A DNA stretch of 64,000 nt, from positions 7,888 through 71,887 of the forward strand of contig DFGT01000029.1 of the NCBI GenBank assembly GCA_002371265.1. The letters run 5' to 3'. Position 1 is the stretch's first letter, and each line of letters opens with the position of its first letter. Shown one piece after another: positions 1 to 8,701 of this stretch. Under the pieces are notes generated by a model. That model did not search any database and had not been told where the DNA came from. It saw only the letters and a list, made by a program, of their open reading frames with translations. This DNA is from Bacteroidales bacterium UBA3743 (lineage in GTDB: Bacteria; Bacteroidota; Bacteroidia; Bacteroidales; Paludibacteraceae). A program made the position numbers and the translations under genes.

Positions 1-2
1 AT

Positions 3-1511
3 CTGAATGCAGGATTCCTTCGTCTGCGTAAGGCGACAAAGGAGATGCTGGACGAGTTTAATGTCTACGCTGGAGGCGGATTCTCATATAAGTTTGTCAA
101 TCCATCGGCAGCGGATAACGCCAAAGCTCGCGACAAGAAGTATGAGGAATTGGAAAAACGTGGTTTACGACGCATTCCCGTCTACGATAAGGATGCGGAA
201 GGAAACCCGACAATGAAGGTAGTCTTTCCATGGGCAGAGATTTCATACAAGGAGACCAGCGGAAAGAAAGTCACACGACCAGTCTGTCTGCTGAAAAATG
301 TGCAAGGCAAAAGTGGAGAGGAGAATCTGAACCTTTCCGAGCAGAGTTTGGAATATGAGCTTACGAATGTTCTTCGTCTGCTTGTAGACAAAAGAGACAC
401 ACGTGTAGCATTCCTGGAGGGGCACGGAGAGTGGCCAGAACAATACGTCTACGATTTCACAAAGACACTGAGCGAATACTACAGCATCGATTTCGGAGCG
501 ATCAGCAACCGTACAGATGAACTTGATGCATACGCGGCAGTGATAGTTGCCGGTCCGACGTCGGCACTTCCAGAAAAAGACAAATATGTGCTCGACCAAT
601 ATATAATGAATGGAGGAAAAGTGTTGTGGCTTGTCGACGGAGTGAAGATCTCATTAGACAGTCTGAGCAAAGAGTCGCAAACGATCGGCATAGTCAATTC
701 CGTCAACTTGGACGACCAGCTATTCCGCTACGGAGTACGCATCAATCCTGTTTTGCTTCAGGATGTGCAATGCTCGATGATACCAGTGAACATGGCAAGG
801 GAGGGCGACGCACCAGATTTCAAACCAGCCCCATGGTATTATTCGCCATTGTTGATCACCAATCCCTACCATACGATTTCCAAGAACGTCACACCCGTGA
901 AGACCGAATTTGTGAGTTCAATGGATTTTGTCGGCGACACGACAAAAATAGAGAAGACGCCATTGCTTCTGACATCGTCGAGCACACATGTGCAGACAAT
1001 TCCGTCGATCGTAAGCATGGATATCATCAATGTGGAGAAGACAGGATACTATTTCAACATCCGCAATATGATGACCGCAGCGCTTCTTGAGGGACAATTC
1101 ACATCAATCTTCAAAAACCGCATGGTGCCGGAGGGAATACAAGCGACAACGGCGAAGAAAGATTCAAGTGTGCCTACCAAGATGATTGTTGTGGCAGACG
1201 CGGATGTCATACGCAATGACGTGCAGGGATACGGAGCCAACGCGCAAGTGTTGCCGCTGGGCTACGACCAGTATATGAACCAGCAGTTTGGAAACAGCGA
1301 TTTCCTTCTAAACAGCGTCAATTATCTTACAGATGACGACGGATGGATGCAATTGCGAAATCGAGAAGTGAAACTCCGTCTGCTCAACAAAGCATCGTCG
1401 ATCGGAGCACGCCAATTCTGGCAGATACTCAACGTATTGCTCCCAGTGCTACTACTCGGCATCTTCGCCGCAATCTATCTATTCCTCAGAAAGAAAAAAT
1501 ACACCCACTAA
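3..1511 (+). CDS. gldG: GldG, gliding-motility ABC transporter auxiliary protein (5' end outside window)
   Basis: The reading frame is open from the first bases of the window, so the gene starts upstream and only its C-terminal ~500 residues are seen. The Met at 45 is internal. The protein has a long extracytoplasmic domain of the ABC-transporter auxiliary type (segment AFLEGHGEWPEQYVYDF; 'VIVAGPTSALPEKDKYVLDQY' region) and one C-terminal membrane helix at about 1425-1490 followed by a basic tail (RKKKYTH). GldG works with GldA and GldF, membrane components tied to gliding and the type IX secretion pathway in Bacteroidota. gldF would be expected just upstream, outside the window. Family identity is recognised from overall pattern. 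The stop overlaps the first base of a tandem repeat array. Confidence 0.85.
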   Translation: MNAGFLRLRKATKEMLDEFNVYAGGGFSYKFVNPSAADNAKARDKKYEELEKRGLRRIPVYDKDAEGNPTMKVVFPWAEISYKETSGKKVTRPVCLLKNVQGKSGEENLNLSEQSLEYELTNVLRLLVDKRDTRVAFLEGHGEWPEQYVYDFTKTLSEYYSIDFGAISNRTDELDAYAAVIVAGPTSALPEKDKYVLDQYIMNGGKVLWLVDGVKISLDSLSKESQTIGIVNSVNLDDQLFRYGVRINPVLLQDVQCSMIPVNMAREGDAPDFKPAPWYYSPLLITNPYHTISKNVTPVKTEFVSSMDFVGDTTKIEKTPLLLTSSSTHVQTIPSIVSMDIINVEKTGYYFNIRNMMTAALLEGQFTSIFKNRMVPEGIQATTAKKDSSVPTKMIVVADADVIRNDVQGYGANAQVLPLGYDQYMNQQFGNSDFLLNSVNYLTDDDGWMQLRNREVKLRLLNKASSIGARQFWQILNVLLPVLLLGIFAAIYLFLRKKKYTH

Positions 1512-1760
1512 GCACCGTAGGTGCGACACATCCCAGCATAGGGCGTAAGCCCTATGACTACAATGCACAATCCCAGCACCGTAGGTGCGACACATCCCAG
1601 CATAGGGTGTGAACCCTATGACTACAATGCACAATCCCAGCACCGTAGGTGCGACACATCCCAGCATAGGGTGTGAACCCTATGACTACAATGCACAATC
1701 CCAGCACCGTAGGTGCGGCATACCATAGCATAGGGCGTGAGCCCTATGCCATCATTATTC
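1511..1760. repeat. Four tandem 64-bp units with two hairpins each (REP/BIME-like)
   Basis: Units start at 1511, 1575, 1639 and 1703. The first three are nearly identical and the fourth diverges after about 50 bp. Each unit holds a short imperfect palindrome (CACCGTAGGTG) and a longer one (CATAGGG-GTAA-CCCTATG type) in which loop-side bases vary between units. The same two motif types occur around the tyrosine transposase at 7986, so this is probably a REP-like array mobilised by such an enzyme. It begins inside the stop codon of gldG and may serve as its transcript end. Confidence 0.85.
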
Positions 1761-1884
1761 ATTTTTCATTTTTAATTCATCATCCCTACCGTCATCCACG
1801 GAATCACATAAAATCCATCGAATTATGCATTGCGAATTATGAATTATAATTTTGTTTTGGTAATTTTGTAAAAATTTTTAAACG
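1761..1884 (+). promoter_or_regulatory. AT-rich leader with candidate argC promoter
   Basis: Two TAATTTTG boxes (1847-1854 and 1861-1868) match the Bacteroidota -7 consensus TAnnTTTG upstream of the argC ATG at 1885. Neither has a clear TTTG at the right distance, so the call is tentative. The segment also carries the A/T-rich motif AATTATGCATTGCGAATTATG, variants of which recur at about 5555, 13715, 14560 and 14675. Confidence 0.35.
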
Positions 1885-2847
1885 ATGGTAAGAGTTGGAA
1901 TCATAGGTGGTGCAGGATACACCGCAGGTGAGTTGCTAAGAATCCTAGTCAACCACCCACAAGTTGAGATCAAATTTGTCAACAGCACAAGTAATGCTGG
2001 CAACTATTTATACGATGTTCACGAAGGTTTGTTCGGTGAGACAGACATAAAATTCACTGACGAACTGCCGTTTGATTCGATCGACGCAATGTTTATTTGC
2101 TCAGGTCACGGCGACAGCAAGAAATTCTTGGAGAGCCACGACGTGCCAGCAAACGTAAAGATCATCGACCTATCACAAGACTACAGAGACGAGAGCAACG
2201 GTTTCGTTTATGGTCTGCCAGAGGTCAACAGAGAGAGAATCAAGAAAGCCACCAAACTTGCCAACCCAGGTTGTTTCGCAACAGCCATCCAGATTGGTCT
2301 TCTTCCACTTGCCGCAGCAGGTCTGTTGAAGAACGAAATCCACACTAACGGAATCACAGGTTCAACAGGAGCAGGTGTAAAGCCAGGTGCGACATCTCAT
2401 TTCAGCTGGAGAAACAACAACATTTCCATCTACAAGGCGTTCACACACCAGCATCTTATTGAGATTGGCATGACAATCAGAAACCTTCAGCCATCATTCG
2501 ACAAGGACATCAACTTCCTTCCTGTACGTGGCGACTTCTCACGTGGAATCTACGTAAGCCAGTACACAGAGTGTGATCTTGACGAAGAGGCAGCGATCAA
2601 GCTATACAAAGATTTCTACAAAGATTCAGCGTTCACATTTGTGATGGACAAAAATCCAGATTTGAAACAGGTGGTGAATACCAACAAGGGCATCGTTCAC
2701 GTTGAGAAGCATGGCAACAAACTACTTATCATCTCTATGATCGACAACCTGTTGAAGGGAGCGTCTGGTCAGGCAGTCCAGAATTTCAACCTCATGTTCG
2801 GTCTTGACGAGAAGATGGGCTTGAATCTGAAATCAGTGGCATTCTAA
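1885..2847 (+). CDS. argC: N-acetyl-gamma-glutamyl-phosphate reductase
   Basis: Third step of arginine biosynthesis: NADPH-dependent reduction of the acyl-glutamyl phosphate to the semialdehyde, in the cytoplasm. The N-terminus has the nucleotide-binding GIIGGAGYTAGELLR motif, and the active-site cysteine is Cys130 in NPGCFATA. The length of 320 residues is normal. Some Bacteroides relatives use succinylated rather than acetylated intermediates, and the sequence does not settle which applies here. argD follows after 68 bp, so the two form a small arg cluster with proS behind. Confidence 0.95.
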   Translation: MVRVGIIGGAGYTAGELLRILVNHPQVEIKFVNSTSNAGNYLYDVHEGLFGETDIKFTDELPFDSIDAMFICSGHGDSKKFLESHDVPANVKIIDLSQDYRDESNGFVYGLPEVNRERIKKATKLANPGCFATAIQIGLLPLAAAGLLKNEIHTNGITGSTGAGVKPGATSHFSWRNNNISIYKAFTHQHLIEIGMTIRNLQPSFDKDINFLPVRGDFSRGIYVSQYTECDLDEEAAIKLYKDFYKDSAFTFVMDKNPDLKQVVNTNKGIVHVEKHGNKLLIISMIDNLLKGASGQAVQNFNLMFGLDEKMGLNLKSVAF

Positions 2848-2915
2848 GATAGCTTATAGCCAACAGCCATGTGCCAACGTAAATTATAAAAGAACAATAA
2901 TTCATACATATAATA

Positions 2916-4046
2916 ATGAATCTATTTGACGTATATCCACTCTTCGATGTCAACATCGTAAAGGGAAAAGGATGCAAGGTATGGGATGACAAAGGTCAGG
3001 AGTATCTCGATCTGTATGGCGGACACGCAGTTATCTCTGTAGGTCACGCGCATCCTGAATATGTATCAGCGATCAGCAACCAGGTAGCGACACTTGGTTT
3101 CTATTCCAACTCAGTGATCAATAAGCTTCAGCAGGAGTTGGCAGCAAAGCTTGGAAAGGCTTGCGGCTACGACGACTATTCACTATTCTTGATCAACTCA
3201 GGAGCTGAGGCAAACGAGAACGCATTGAAACTTGCGTCGTTCACTAACGGCAGAACACGTATCTTGACTTTGGAAAAGGCTTTCCACGGCCGTACTTCAC
3301 TTGCTGTCGAGGCAACCAACAATCCAAAGATCATCGCGCCTATCAACGCAAACAATCACGTCACATACCTTCCAATCAATGATTTGGAGGCTTGGGAGAA
3401 GGAGATTTCCAAAGGCGACGTGTGTGCTGTGCTGCTTGAGTGCATTCAGGGAGTAGGCGGCATACGTATGGTGACAAAAGAATTTTTGAGCGGATTGCGT
3501 GAGCTTTGCGACAAATATGAGACAGTGCTTATCTGCGACGAGATACAGTGTGGTTACGGACGTAGCGGTAAGTTCTTCGCCCACCAGCACCTTGGCGTCA
3601 AACCAGATATGATCACAGTGGCAAAAGGTATCGCAAACGGATTCCCTATGGCTGGAGTGTTGATCTCACCTAAGTTCAAGGCCGTATACGGTCAGCTTGG
3701 CACAACATTCGGAGGAAATCATCTTGGTTGCGCGGCAGCGATCAGCGTGCTCAACATCATGGAGAAAGAAAACTTGATAGCCAATGCGGCAGAGGTAGGC
3801 GACTATCTGATGCAGCAGTTGAAAACCATCTCGTCTCCGCTTATCGCAGATGTACGAGGCAGAGGATTGATGATTGGAATCGAGTTGACGGTGCCATACA
3901 AAGAGATCCGTACAAAACTAGTGTTCGAGCAGCACGTGTTCACAGGATGCAGCGGCACACATGTATTGCGTCTTCTTCCACCTTTGTGCCTGACTAAAGC
4001 AGACGCAGACGAGTTCATCAAACGCTTCAAAGCAGTGTTAAACTAA
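2916..4046 (+). CDS. argD: Acetylornithine (or succinylornithine) aminotransferase
   Basis: PLP-dependent class III aminotransferase converting the acylglutamate semialdehyde to acylornithine. Visible family features are the NSGAEANENALKLA segment, the HGRT motif, CDEIQ(C)GYGRSG and the Schiff-base lysine Lys237 in ITVAKGIANGFP. The length of 376 residues is typical. It lies directly after argC on the same strand, with proS 21 bp downstream, so all three are probably co-transcribed. Confidence 0.93.
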   Translation: MNLFDVYPLFDVNIVKGKGCKVWDDKGQEYLDLYGGHAVISVGHAHPEYVSAISNQVATLGFYSNSVINKLQQELAAKLGKACGYDDYSLFLINSGAEANENALKLASFTNGRTRILTLEKAFHGRTSLAVEATNNPKIIAPINANNHVTYLPINDLEAWEKEISKGDVCAVLLECIQGVGGIRMVTKEFLSGLRELCDKYETVLICDEIQCGYGRSGKFFAHQHLGVKPDMITVAKGIANGFPMAGVLISPKFKAVYGQLGTTFGGNHLGCAAAISVLNIMEKENLIANAAEVGDYLMQQLKTISSPLIADVRGRGLMIGIELTVPYKEIRTKLVFEQHVFTGCSGTHVLRLLPPLCLTKADADEFIKRFKAVLN

Positions 4047-4067
4047 GAGAAAAACATAAGAACATAT

Positions 4068-5552
4068 ATGGCAAAAGAATTGACCCCACGTGCAGAGAAC
4101 TACTCACAGTGGTACAATGATTTGGTAGTAAAAGCAGACCTCGCAGAGCAGTCGCCAGTAAGAGGATGTATGGTAATCAAACCTTATGGTTACGCCATTT
4201 GGGAGAAGATGCAGGCTGAACTTGACAGACGTTTCAAGGAAACAGGCCACGTCAACGCATATTTTCCTCTGCTAATCCCTAAGTCTTTCCTCTCAAGAGA
4301 GGCAGAGCACGTAGAGGGATTCGCTAAAGAGTGCGCAGTGGTGACACACTACCGTCTGAAAACAAATGAGACTGGAGACGGCGTTGTTGTCGACCCAGAG
4401 GCTAAACTAGAGGAGGAACTAATCGTCCGCCCTACTTCAGAGACTATCATCTGGAACACATATAAAGGATGGATCCACAGCTACCGTGATCTTCCTATCC
4501 TTTGCAACCAGTGGGCAAACGTGATGCGCTGGGAGATGCGTACACGTCCATTCTTGCGTACAGCTGAGTTCTTGTGGCAGGAGGGACACACAGCCCACGA
4601 GACACGTGAAGAGGCAGAGGAAGAGGCACAGAAGATGCTTCACGTCTACGGAGACTTCGCTGAAAACGTGATGGCAGTGCCAGTGATCAAGGGTGTGAAG
4701 AGTGAGACAGAGCGTTTCGCAGGAGCAGTCGACACATATACAATCGAGGCTTTGATGCAGGATGGAAAGGCCCTTCAGAGCGGCACATCACACTTCTTGG
4801 GTCAGAACTTCGCCAAAGCATTCGACGCGCAGTTCCAGAACAGAGAGGGAGGAATGGACTACGTTTGGGCTACATCTTGGGGCGTTTCCACTCGTTTGAT
4901 GGGAGCTTTGATCATGACACACTCAGACGACAACGGACTTGTGCTTCCTCCAAAATTGGCTCCAATCCAGGTGGTTATCGTCCCAATCTTCAAGGGAGAC
5001 GACCAGAAAAATGCCATCGCAGAAAAGTTGGATCCAATCATTAAGGAGTTGAAGTCGAAAGGCATCTCCGTCAAATATGACGATGATTCACAGAAGCGTC
5101 CAGGATTCAAGTTTGCAGAATACGAGTTGAAAGGAATTCCTGTAAGACTTTGTATGGGAGCAAGAGACTTGGAGAACGGCACTATCGAAGTGGCTCGCCG
5201 AGACAACTTGACAAAGGAGAGCATCAACCTTTCAGATACAGTGTCATACGTAGAGAAGCTTCTTGTTGACATTCAGGCTAATATGTTGAAAAAAGCTCTT
5301 GATTTCCGCAACGCAAGCATCAAGAGCGTCGACACATACGAGGAGTTCAAGACAGAGATCGAGAAAGGTGGATTTATTCTTGCTCACTGGGACGGAACAG
5401 CTGAGACAGAGGCTCTTATCAAGGAAGAGACAAAGGCAACTATCCGCTGCGTGCCATTCGACTCTTACATCGCCGGCGACAAAGAGCCAGGCAAATGTAT
5501 GGTGACTGGCAAACCAAGCAAGTGCAGAGTATTGTTTGCAAGATCATATTAA
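4068..5552 (+). CDS. proS: Prolyl-tRNA synthetase, short (archaeal/eukaryotic-like) type
   Basis: Charges tRNA-Pro. At 494 residues, lacking the ~180-residue editing insertion of the long bacterial form and ending in Tyr (VLFARSY), it is the short type common in Bacteroidota. Class II core motifs are visible around TRPFLRTAEFLWQEGHTAH and the GTSHFLGQNFAKAF region, followed by the anticodon-binding domain. It is 21 bp after argD. A strong terminator follows at 5588. Confidence 0.95.
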   Translation: MAKELTPRAENYSQWYNDLVVKADLAEQSPVRGCMVIKPYGYAIWEKMQAELDRRFKETGHVNAYFPLLIPKSFLSREAEHVEGFAKECAVVTHYRLKTNETGDGVVVDPEAKLEEELIVRPTSETIIWNTYKGWIHSYRDLPILCNQWANVMRWEMRTRPFLRTAEFLWQEGHTAHETREEAEEEAQKMLHVYGDFAENVMAVPVIKGVKSETERFAGAVDTYTIEALMQDGKALQSGTSHFLGQNFAKAFDAQFQNREGGMDYVWATSWGVSTRLMGALIMTHSDDNGLVLPPKLAPIQVVIVPIFKGDDQKNAIAEKLDPIIKELKSKGISVKYDDDSQKRPGFKFAEYELKGIPVRLCMGARDLENGTIEVARRDNLTKESINLSDTVSYVEKLLVDIQANMLKKALDFRNASIKSVDTYEEFKTEIEKGGFILAHWDGTAETEALIKEETKATIRCVPFDSYIAGDKEPGKCMVTGKPSKCRVLFARSY

Positions 5553-5587
5553 TGCAATGCATAATTCGTAATGCATAATTCATAATT

Positions 5588-5617
5588 AGGCCATACAGAA
5601 ATGTGTGGCCTTTTTTA
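5588..5617 (+). terminator. Rho-independent terminator after proS
   Basis: A 10-bp stem (AGGCCATACA / TGTGTGGCCT, one G-T pair) with a GAAA loop is followed by six T residues. It ends the argC-argD-proS transcript. Confidence 0.85.
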
Positions 5618-5669
5618 TTCAAAATTGGTACTTTAGTAGTTTATGACCGATAAATAGTTCATTGTACTT

Positions 5670-5820
5670 GAGGATTCCAAAGGGCGGAACGCCCTTCCTC
5701 CCCCCCTCTAGTGCGAGCCGAAGGCGAGCACTTATAATTTACAAAAAACGCATTTTTACCGCTCGCCCTCTGGGCTCGCGGATGAGAGTGAGTTAGGGCG
5801 TTCCGCCCTTAACAATCCTC
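5670..5820. repeat. Inverted pair of hairpin repeat heads (family R, copy 1)
   Basis: The left half carries GAGGATT, GGGCGGAACGCCC and TGCGAGCCGAAGGCGAGCAC. The right half carries the same blocks reversed (CGCTCGCC...GGGCTCGC, GGGCGTTCCGCCC, AACAATCCTC). These blocks are the head of the ~200-bp repeat found at 34.1, 36.5 and 46.3 kb. Here only heads are present, facing each other across about 35 bp of A/T-rich sequence. Confidence 0.8.
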
Positions 5821-5987
5821 ATTTCTTAATGCTGAATAGTCCAACTTAAATCAACAATTTAATTTCACATACCTCATTTCCAATTTATAATTAATTTTTG
5901 TTACTTTTGTAACGTTTGCATTGAGTGATGATTTTCATCCTTTTAATGCCTGGAAAAATCAAAGTAAACTACAAGTTATAATTATTT

Positions 5988-7754
5988 ATGAAGAAAATTT
6001 ATTTATCACTTTTATGCGGTCTGTTGCTTGGAACATCATGTAATCGCACCGCTGACAAAGGAAACGCAGCGTCGACTTCAGACAAACCTTCCATTACCGA
6101 CAACTCTCCTATTGCGAAAGACACATCTTGGAAATCTCTGTCACTTCGTGAAAAGATCGGACAGACAATGATGGTGGTCGCCTTAACCGAAGACCATAAA
6201 GCTGCCGGAAACGGATCAATCAAAGGATTTTTGGAAAAATATCCCGTCGGCAGTTTGTTTATTGCGGACTGGTATTTGAAAGAGAAATACGCTCCAAAAG
6301 ATCCATTGGCAGTGTTGCCTGAGATTTTGAAGGAGTACAACGAATATTCGAAAGTGCCGATGCTTGTGTGTGAGGATTTCGAAAGAGGTATCGGCGAGAC
6401 ATATTCTAAATACACGCATCTTCCTGTAGGAATGTCGCTTGGAGCTGCGGCGGACACTGCCCTAGCCTACGATTCTGAACAGGCTATCGCTATGGAGGCT
6501 CGTGAGATGGGATTCAACTGGCTTCTTCACCCAGTGTCTGACCTTAATATGAATCCTCTTCAGGAATTGGTGGTTGAACGTTCTGTTTCCGACGACGTGG
6601 ACAAAGCTCTTCCAATTCTGAAAAGCCAGATCAATGGTCTTCACTCTAAAAAAATCATCTCCACTGTCAAGCATTTCCCTGGCGACGGTGTGACAATGCG
6701 CAACCAGCATATCGTGACAACAGCCAACTCTTTGTCGAAAGATGAGTGGATGAACTCTTTCGGAAAGCTATTCAAAGGTTTGATCGACGGTGGAGCTGCC
6801 TCTATCATGGTAGGCCATATTCAGCTACCAGCATTCCAAACTCAGAAGATCAACGGTCAGTTACCTCCTGCCACTCTTTCAAAGGAGCTAATGGTAGACA
6901 TGCTTAAAAACCAGTTCAACTATAAGGGTGTGATCATCACAGACGCGCTCAACATGGGTGGATGCGCAGGCTACTACAAGAATGAGCTTGAAGTGTCGGT
7001 ACAGTGTTTTGCAGCTGGTGCGGATGTTGTTTTGTGGCCATCATTGGCATATATGGATACCGTCGAGGCAAGAATCCTTCGTGGAGAAATTCCGATGGAG
7101 CGTTTGGACGACGCTGTTGAGCGCGTTTGGGCAATGCGAGAACGCTTCGGCTACAACAAGAAAGAGAATCATGAGATCGCCACTCCAATGACTGATGCAG
7201 ACAAAGCATTTGTGAAAAAAACAGGAGCAGCAGTCGCAGACAAAGCCATCACAGTGGTTGAGAACAGCGACAGTCTACTTCCTATCAAGGCAGAAAACGG
7301 CAAACGAATCGCCCTTATCGAGATTGGAGAGCAGATGACGGTGGAGAAATTCGCAGTCACAAAGAGAGAGTTGGAGAGCCGTGGATTCAGCGTGGATATT
7401 CTTGAGAACCCACACTTCTACGCTTGGGGATACAGAATCGACTCGTTGAACAACTACGATAAGATACTTGTTTGCTTCGAGAACCGTTATTTCCACCCAC
7501 TTGGCACATGCTTGTTGAAAAACAAGGAGTCGTTCGGAGTATGGACAGCCAACATGTTGGATCCAAAGAAGAAAATCGCAATCTCGTATGCAAACCCTTA
7601 TTCATTGGAGATCTACGAAGGAATCGTCCCAACTAAGATCAATGCCTACAGCATCGACACATTCACACAGAAAGCAGTTGTAAAAGTGTTGACTGGAGAA
7701 CTTGAGGCTACAGCAACGTCTCCTGTGAAATTGAACAATCCGATGTTGAAATAA
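5988..7754 (+). CDS. Glycoside hydrolase family 3 lipoprotein (NagZ-like beta-N-acetylhexosaminidase)
   Basis: A lipoprotein signal peptide with lipobox LLGTSC places the mature N-terminus at Cys18, so the protein is anchored in an envelope membrane. The GH3 domain spans about 50-400: the KHFPGDG motif follows the barrel strand and the presumed nucleophile is Asp319 in IITDALNMGG. A C-terminal GH3 accessory domain follows to 588. NagZ-type members carry a D-x-H dyad after KHFPG. Here the corresponding triplet reads Asn239-Gln-His241, so the Asp of the dyad is replaced by Asn. Likely substrates are peptidoglycan or other GlcNAc glycosides, which is inferred from family. A -7-like box TACTTTTG lies at 5902. 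A terminator follows. Confidence 0.85.
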   Translation: MKKIYLSLLCGLLLGTSCNRTADKGNAASTSDKPSITDNSPIAKDTSWKSLSLREKIGQTMMVVALTEDHKAAGNGSIKGFLEKYPVGSLFIADWYLKEKYAPKDPLAVLPEILKEYNEYSKVPMLVCEDFERGIGETYSKYTHLPVGMSLGAAADTALAYDSEQAIAMEAREMGFNWLLHPVSDLNMNPLQELVVERSVSDDVDKALPILKSQINGLHSKKIISTVKHFPGDGVTMRNQHIVTTANSLSKDEWMNSFGKLFKGLIDGGAASIMVGHIQLPAFQTQKINGQLPPATLSKELMVDMLKNQFNYKGVIITDALNMGGCAGYYKNELEVSVQCFAAGADVVLWPSLAYMDTVEARILRGEIPMERLDDAVERVWAMRERFGYNKKENHEIATPMTDADKAFVKKTGAAVADKAITVVENSDSLLPIKAENGKRIALIEIGEQMTVEKFAVTKRELESRGFSVDILENPHFYAWGYRIDSLNNYDKILVCFENRYFHPLGTCLLKNKESFGVWTANMLDPKKKIAISYANPYSLEIYEGIVPTKINAYSIDTFTQKAVVKVLTGELEATATSPVKLNNPMLK

Positions 7755-7776
7755 CATCTGTTTGAAAATACTATAA

Positions 7777-7809
7777 AGAGGGTGTATCAAAATGATATGC
7801 CCTCTTTTT
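7777..7809 (+). terminator. Rho-independent terminator after GH3 gene
   Basis: Stem AGAGGGTGTATCA / TGATATGCCCTCT with a short A loop, then TTTTT. Confidence 0.85.
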
Positions 7810-7833
7810 GGCTTCAATGGTGCAAAACCCTCC

Positions 7834-7895
7834 GCCATAGGGTTTTCAACCCTATGCGATAATATGACCAGTATGCCATAGCCCGGAACGGGCGA
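7834..7895. repeat. REP-like hairpins upstream of transposase
   Basis: Two palindromes, CATAGGG-TTTTCAA-CCCTATG (7836-7856) and GCCCG-GAA-CGGGC (7881-7893), lie between the GH3 terminator and the transposase promoter. The first matches the second hairpin type of the 1511 array. Confidence 0.7.
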
Positions 7896-7985
7896 TATCT
7901 GCAAAAAAACAAAAATAAAGATGCTTGATAAAATTAATTTTATAATTTTGCATCAAAATTAAGTATCACGTACAAAAAAACAATT

Positions 7986-8438
7986 ATGCCACAATCATTA
8001 TCCCAAATTTATGTACACCTGGTTTTTAGCACAAAATATAGGGTGCCCATGATTAAAAAAGAAGATTATACCCAAATCCACAATTATCTTTGTGGAATTC
8101 TAAACAATTTAGGCTGTGATGTCATTCGTGTGGGAGGTGTTCAAAATCATGTACATATTCTTTTTAGATTGAGTAGGAAGATAGCAATTGCAGATGTCGT
8201 AAAAAATGTAAAAGCAAGTTCTTCCCATTTTATTAAGTCATTAGGTGATCATTATAGAAACTTTGCTTGGCAAGAAGGTTATGGAGCATTTTCTATTGGG
8301 AAATCACATTTAGACAGGGCGATCCGTTATGTTAGTAATCAAGAACAACATCACAAAGCACGCATATATCAGGAAGAATTTTTAGAGTTTTTGAAGCTTT
8401 ATGATGTTGAGTATGACGAACGTTATTTGTGGGATTAA
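7986..8438 (+). CDS. REP-associated tyrosine transposase / IS200-like Y1 transposase
   Basis: A 150-residue single-domain Y1 transposase of the HUH superfamily. The HUH metal-binding motif is His55-Val-His57 (NHVHILFRL) and the catalytic tyrosine is Tyr115 in the signature YVSNQEQHHK. Such enzymes cut single-stranded DNA next to hairpins. No IS605-type accessory ORF is present and both flanks carry several palindromes related to repeats elsewhere in the window, which favours a RAYT (REP-mobilising) role over a simple IS200 copy. A TAATTTTG -7 box is at 7943-7950. Confidence 0.85.
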   Translation: MPQSLSQIYVHLVFSTKYRVPMIKKEDYTQIHNYLCGILNNLGCDVIRVGGVQNHVHILFRLSRKIAIADVVKNVKASSSHFIKSLGDHYRNFAWQEGYGAFSIGKSHLDRAIRYVSNQEQHHKARIYQEEFLEFLKLYDVEYDERYLWD

Positions 8439-8441
8439 TCT

Positions 8442-8600
8442 GTAGGGGTTCATTCTACATTATCTGATAACGCACCGTTGGTGCTCTCCTGTCGATTGAC
8501 ACATGAGCATAGATATCCGTAGGGTTACTCCCTACGTTGGCAGATAAAGTGCCGTTGGCACTATCACGCCGACACCCCATGCTCCAACAGTGCATAATCA
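8442..8600. repeat. REP-like hairpin cluster downstream of transposase
   Basis: Series of short palindromes: GCACCGTTGGTGC, GTAGGG-TTACT-CCCTAC, GTGCCGTTGGCAC, plus GTAGGGGTTCATTCTAC. They alternate in the same order as the two hairpin types of the 64-bp units at 1511, though the sequences are diverged. Confidence 0.7.
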
Positions 8601-8604
8601 ACTA

Positions 8605-8646
8605 AGAGGGGAACCAAAACTTTTAGTTTTGATTCCCCTCTCTTTT
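8605..8646. terminator. Bidirectional terminator between transposase and metallopeptidase
   Basis: Long stem (AGAGGGGAA-CAAAAC / GTTTTGATTCCCCTCT) with a TTTTA loop and a following T run. It sits between convergent genes. Confidence 0.85.
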
Positions 8647-8701
8647 TATTAATGCCTAATGCCATATAATTCAGCATTTAGCATTCATAATTGTGAATTT
8701 C

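Noticed and set aside
1511..1760. CRISPR array
   Set aside because: The repeats are contiguous 64-bp units without unique spacers, and no cas genes are present.
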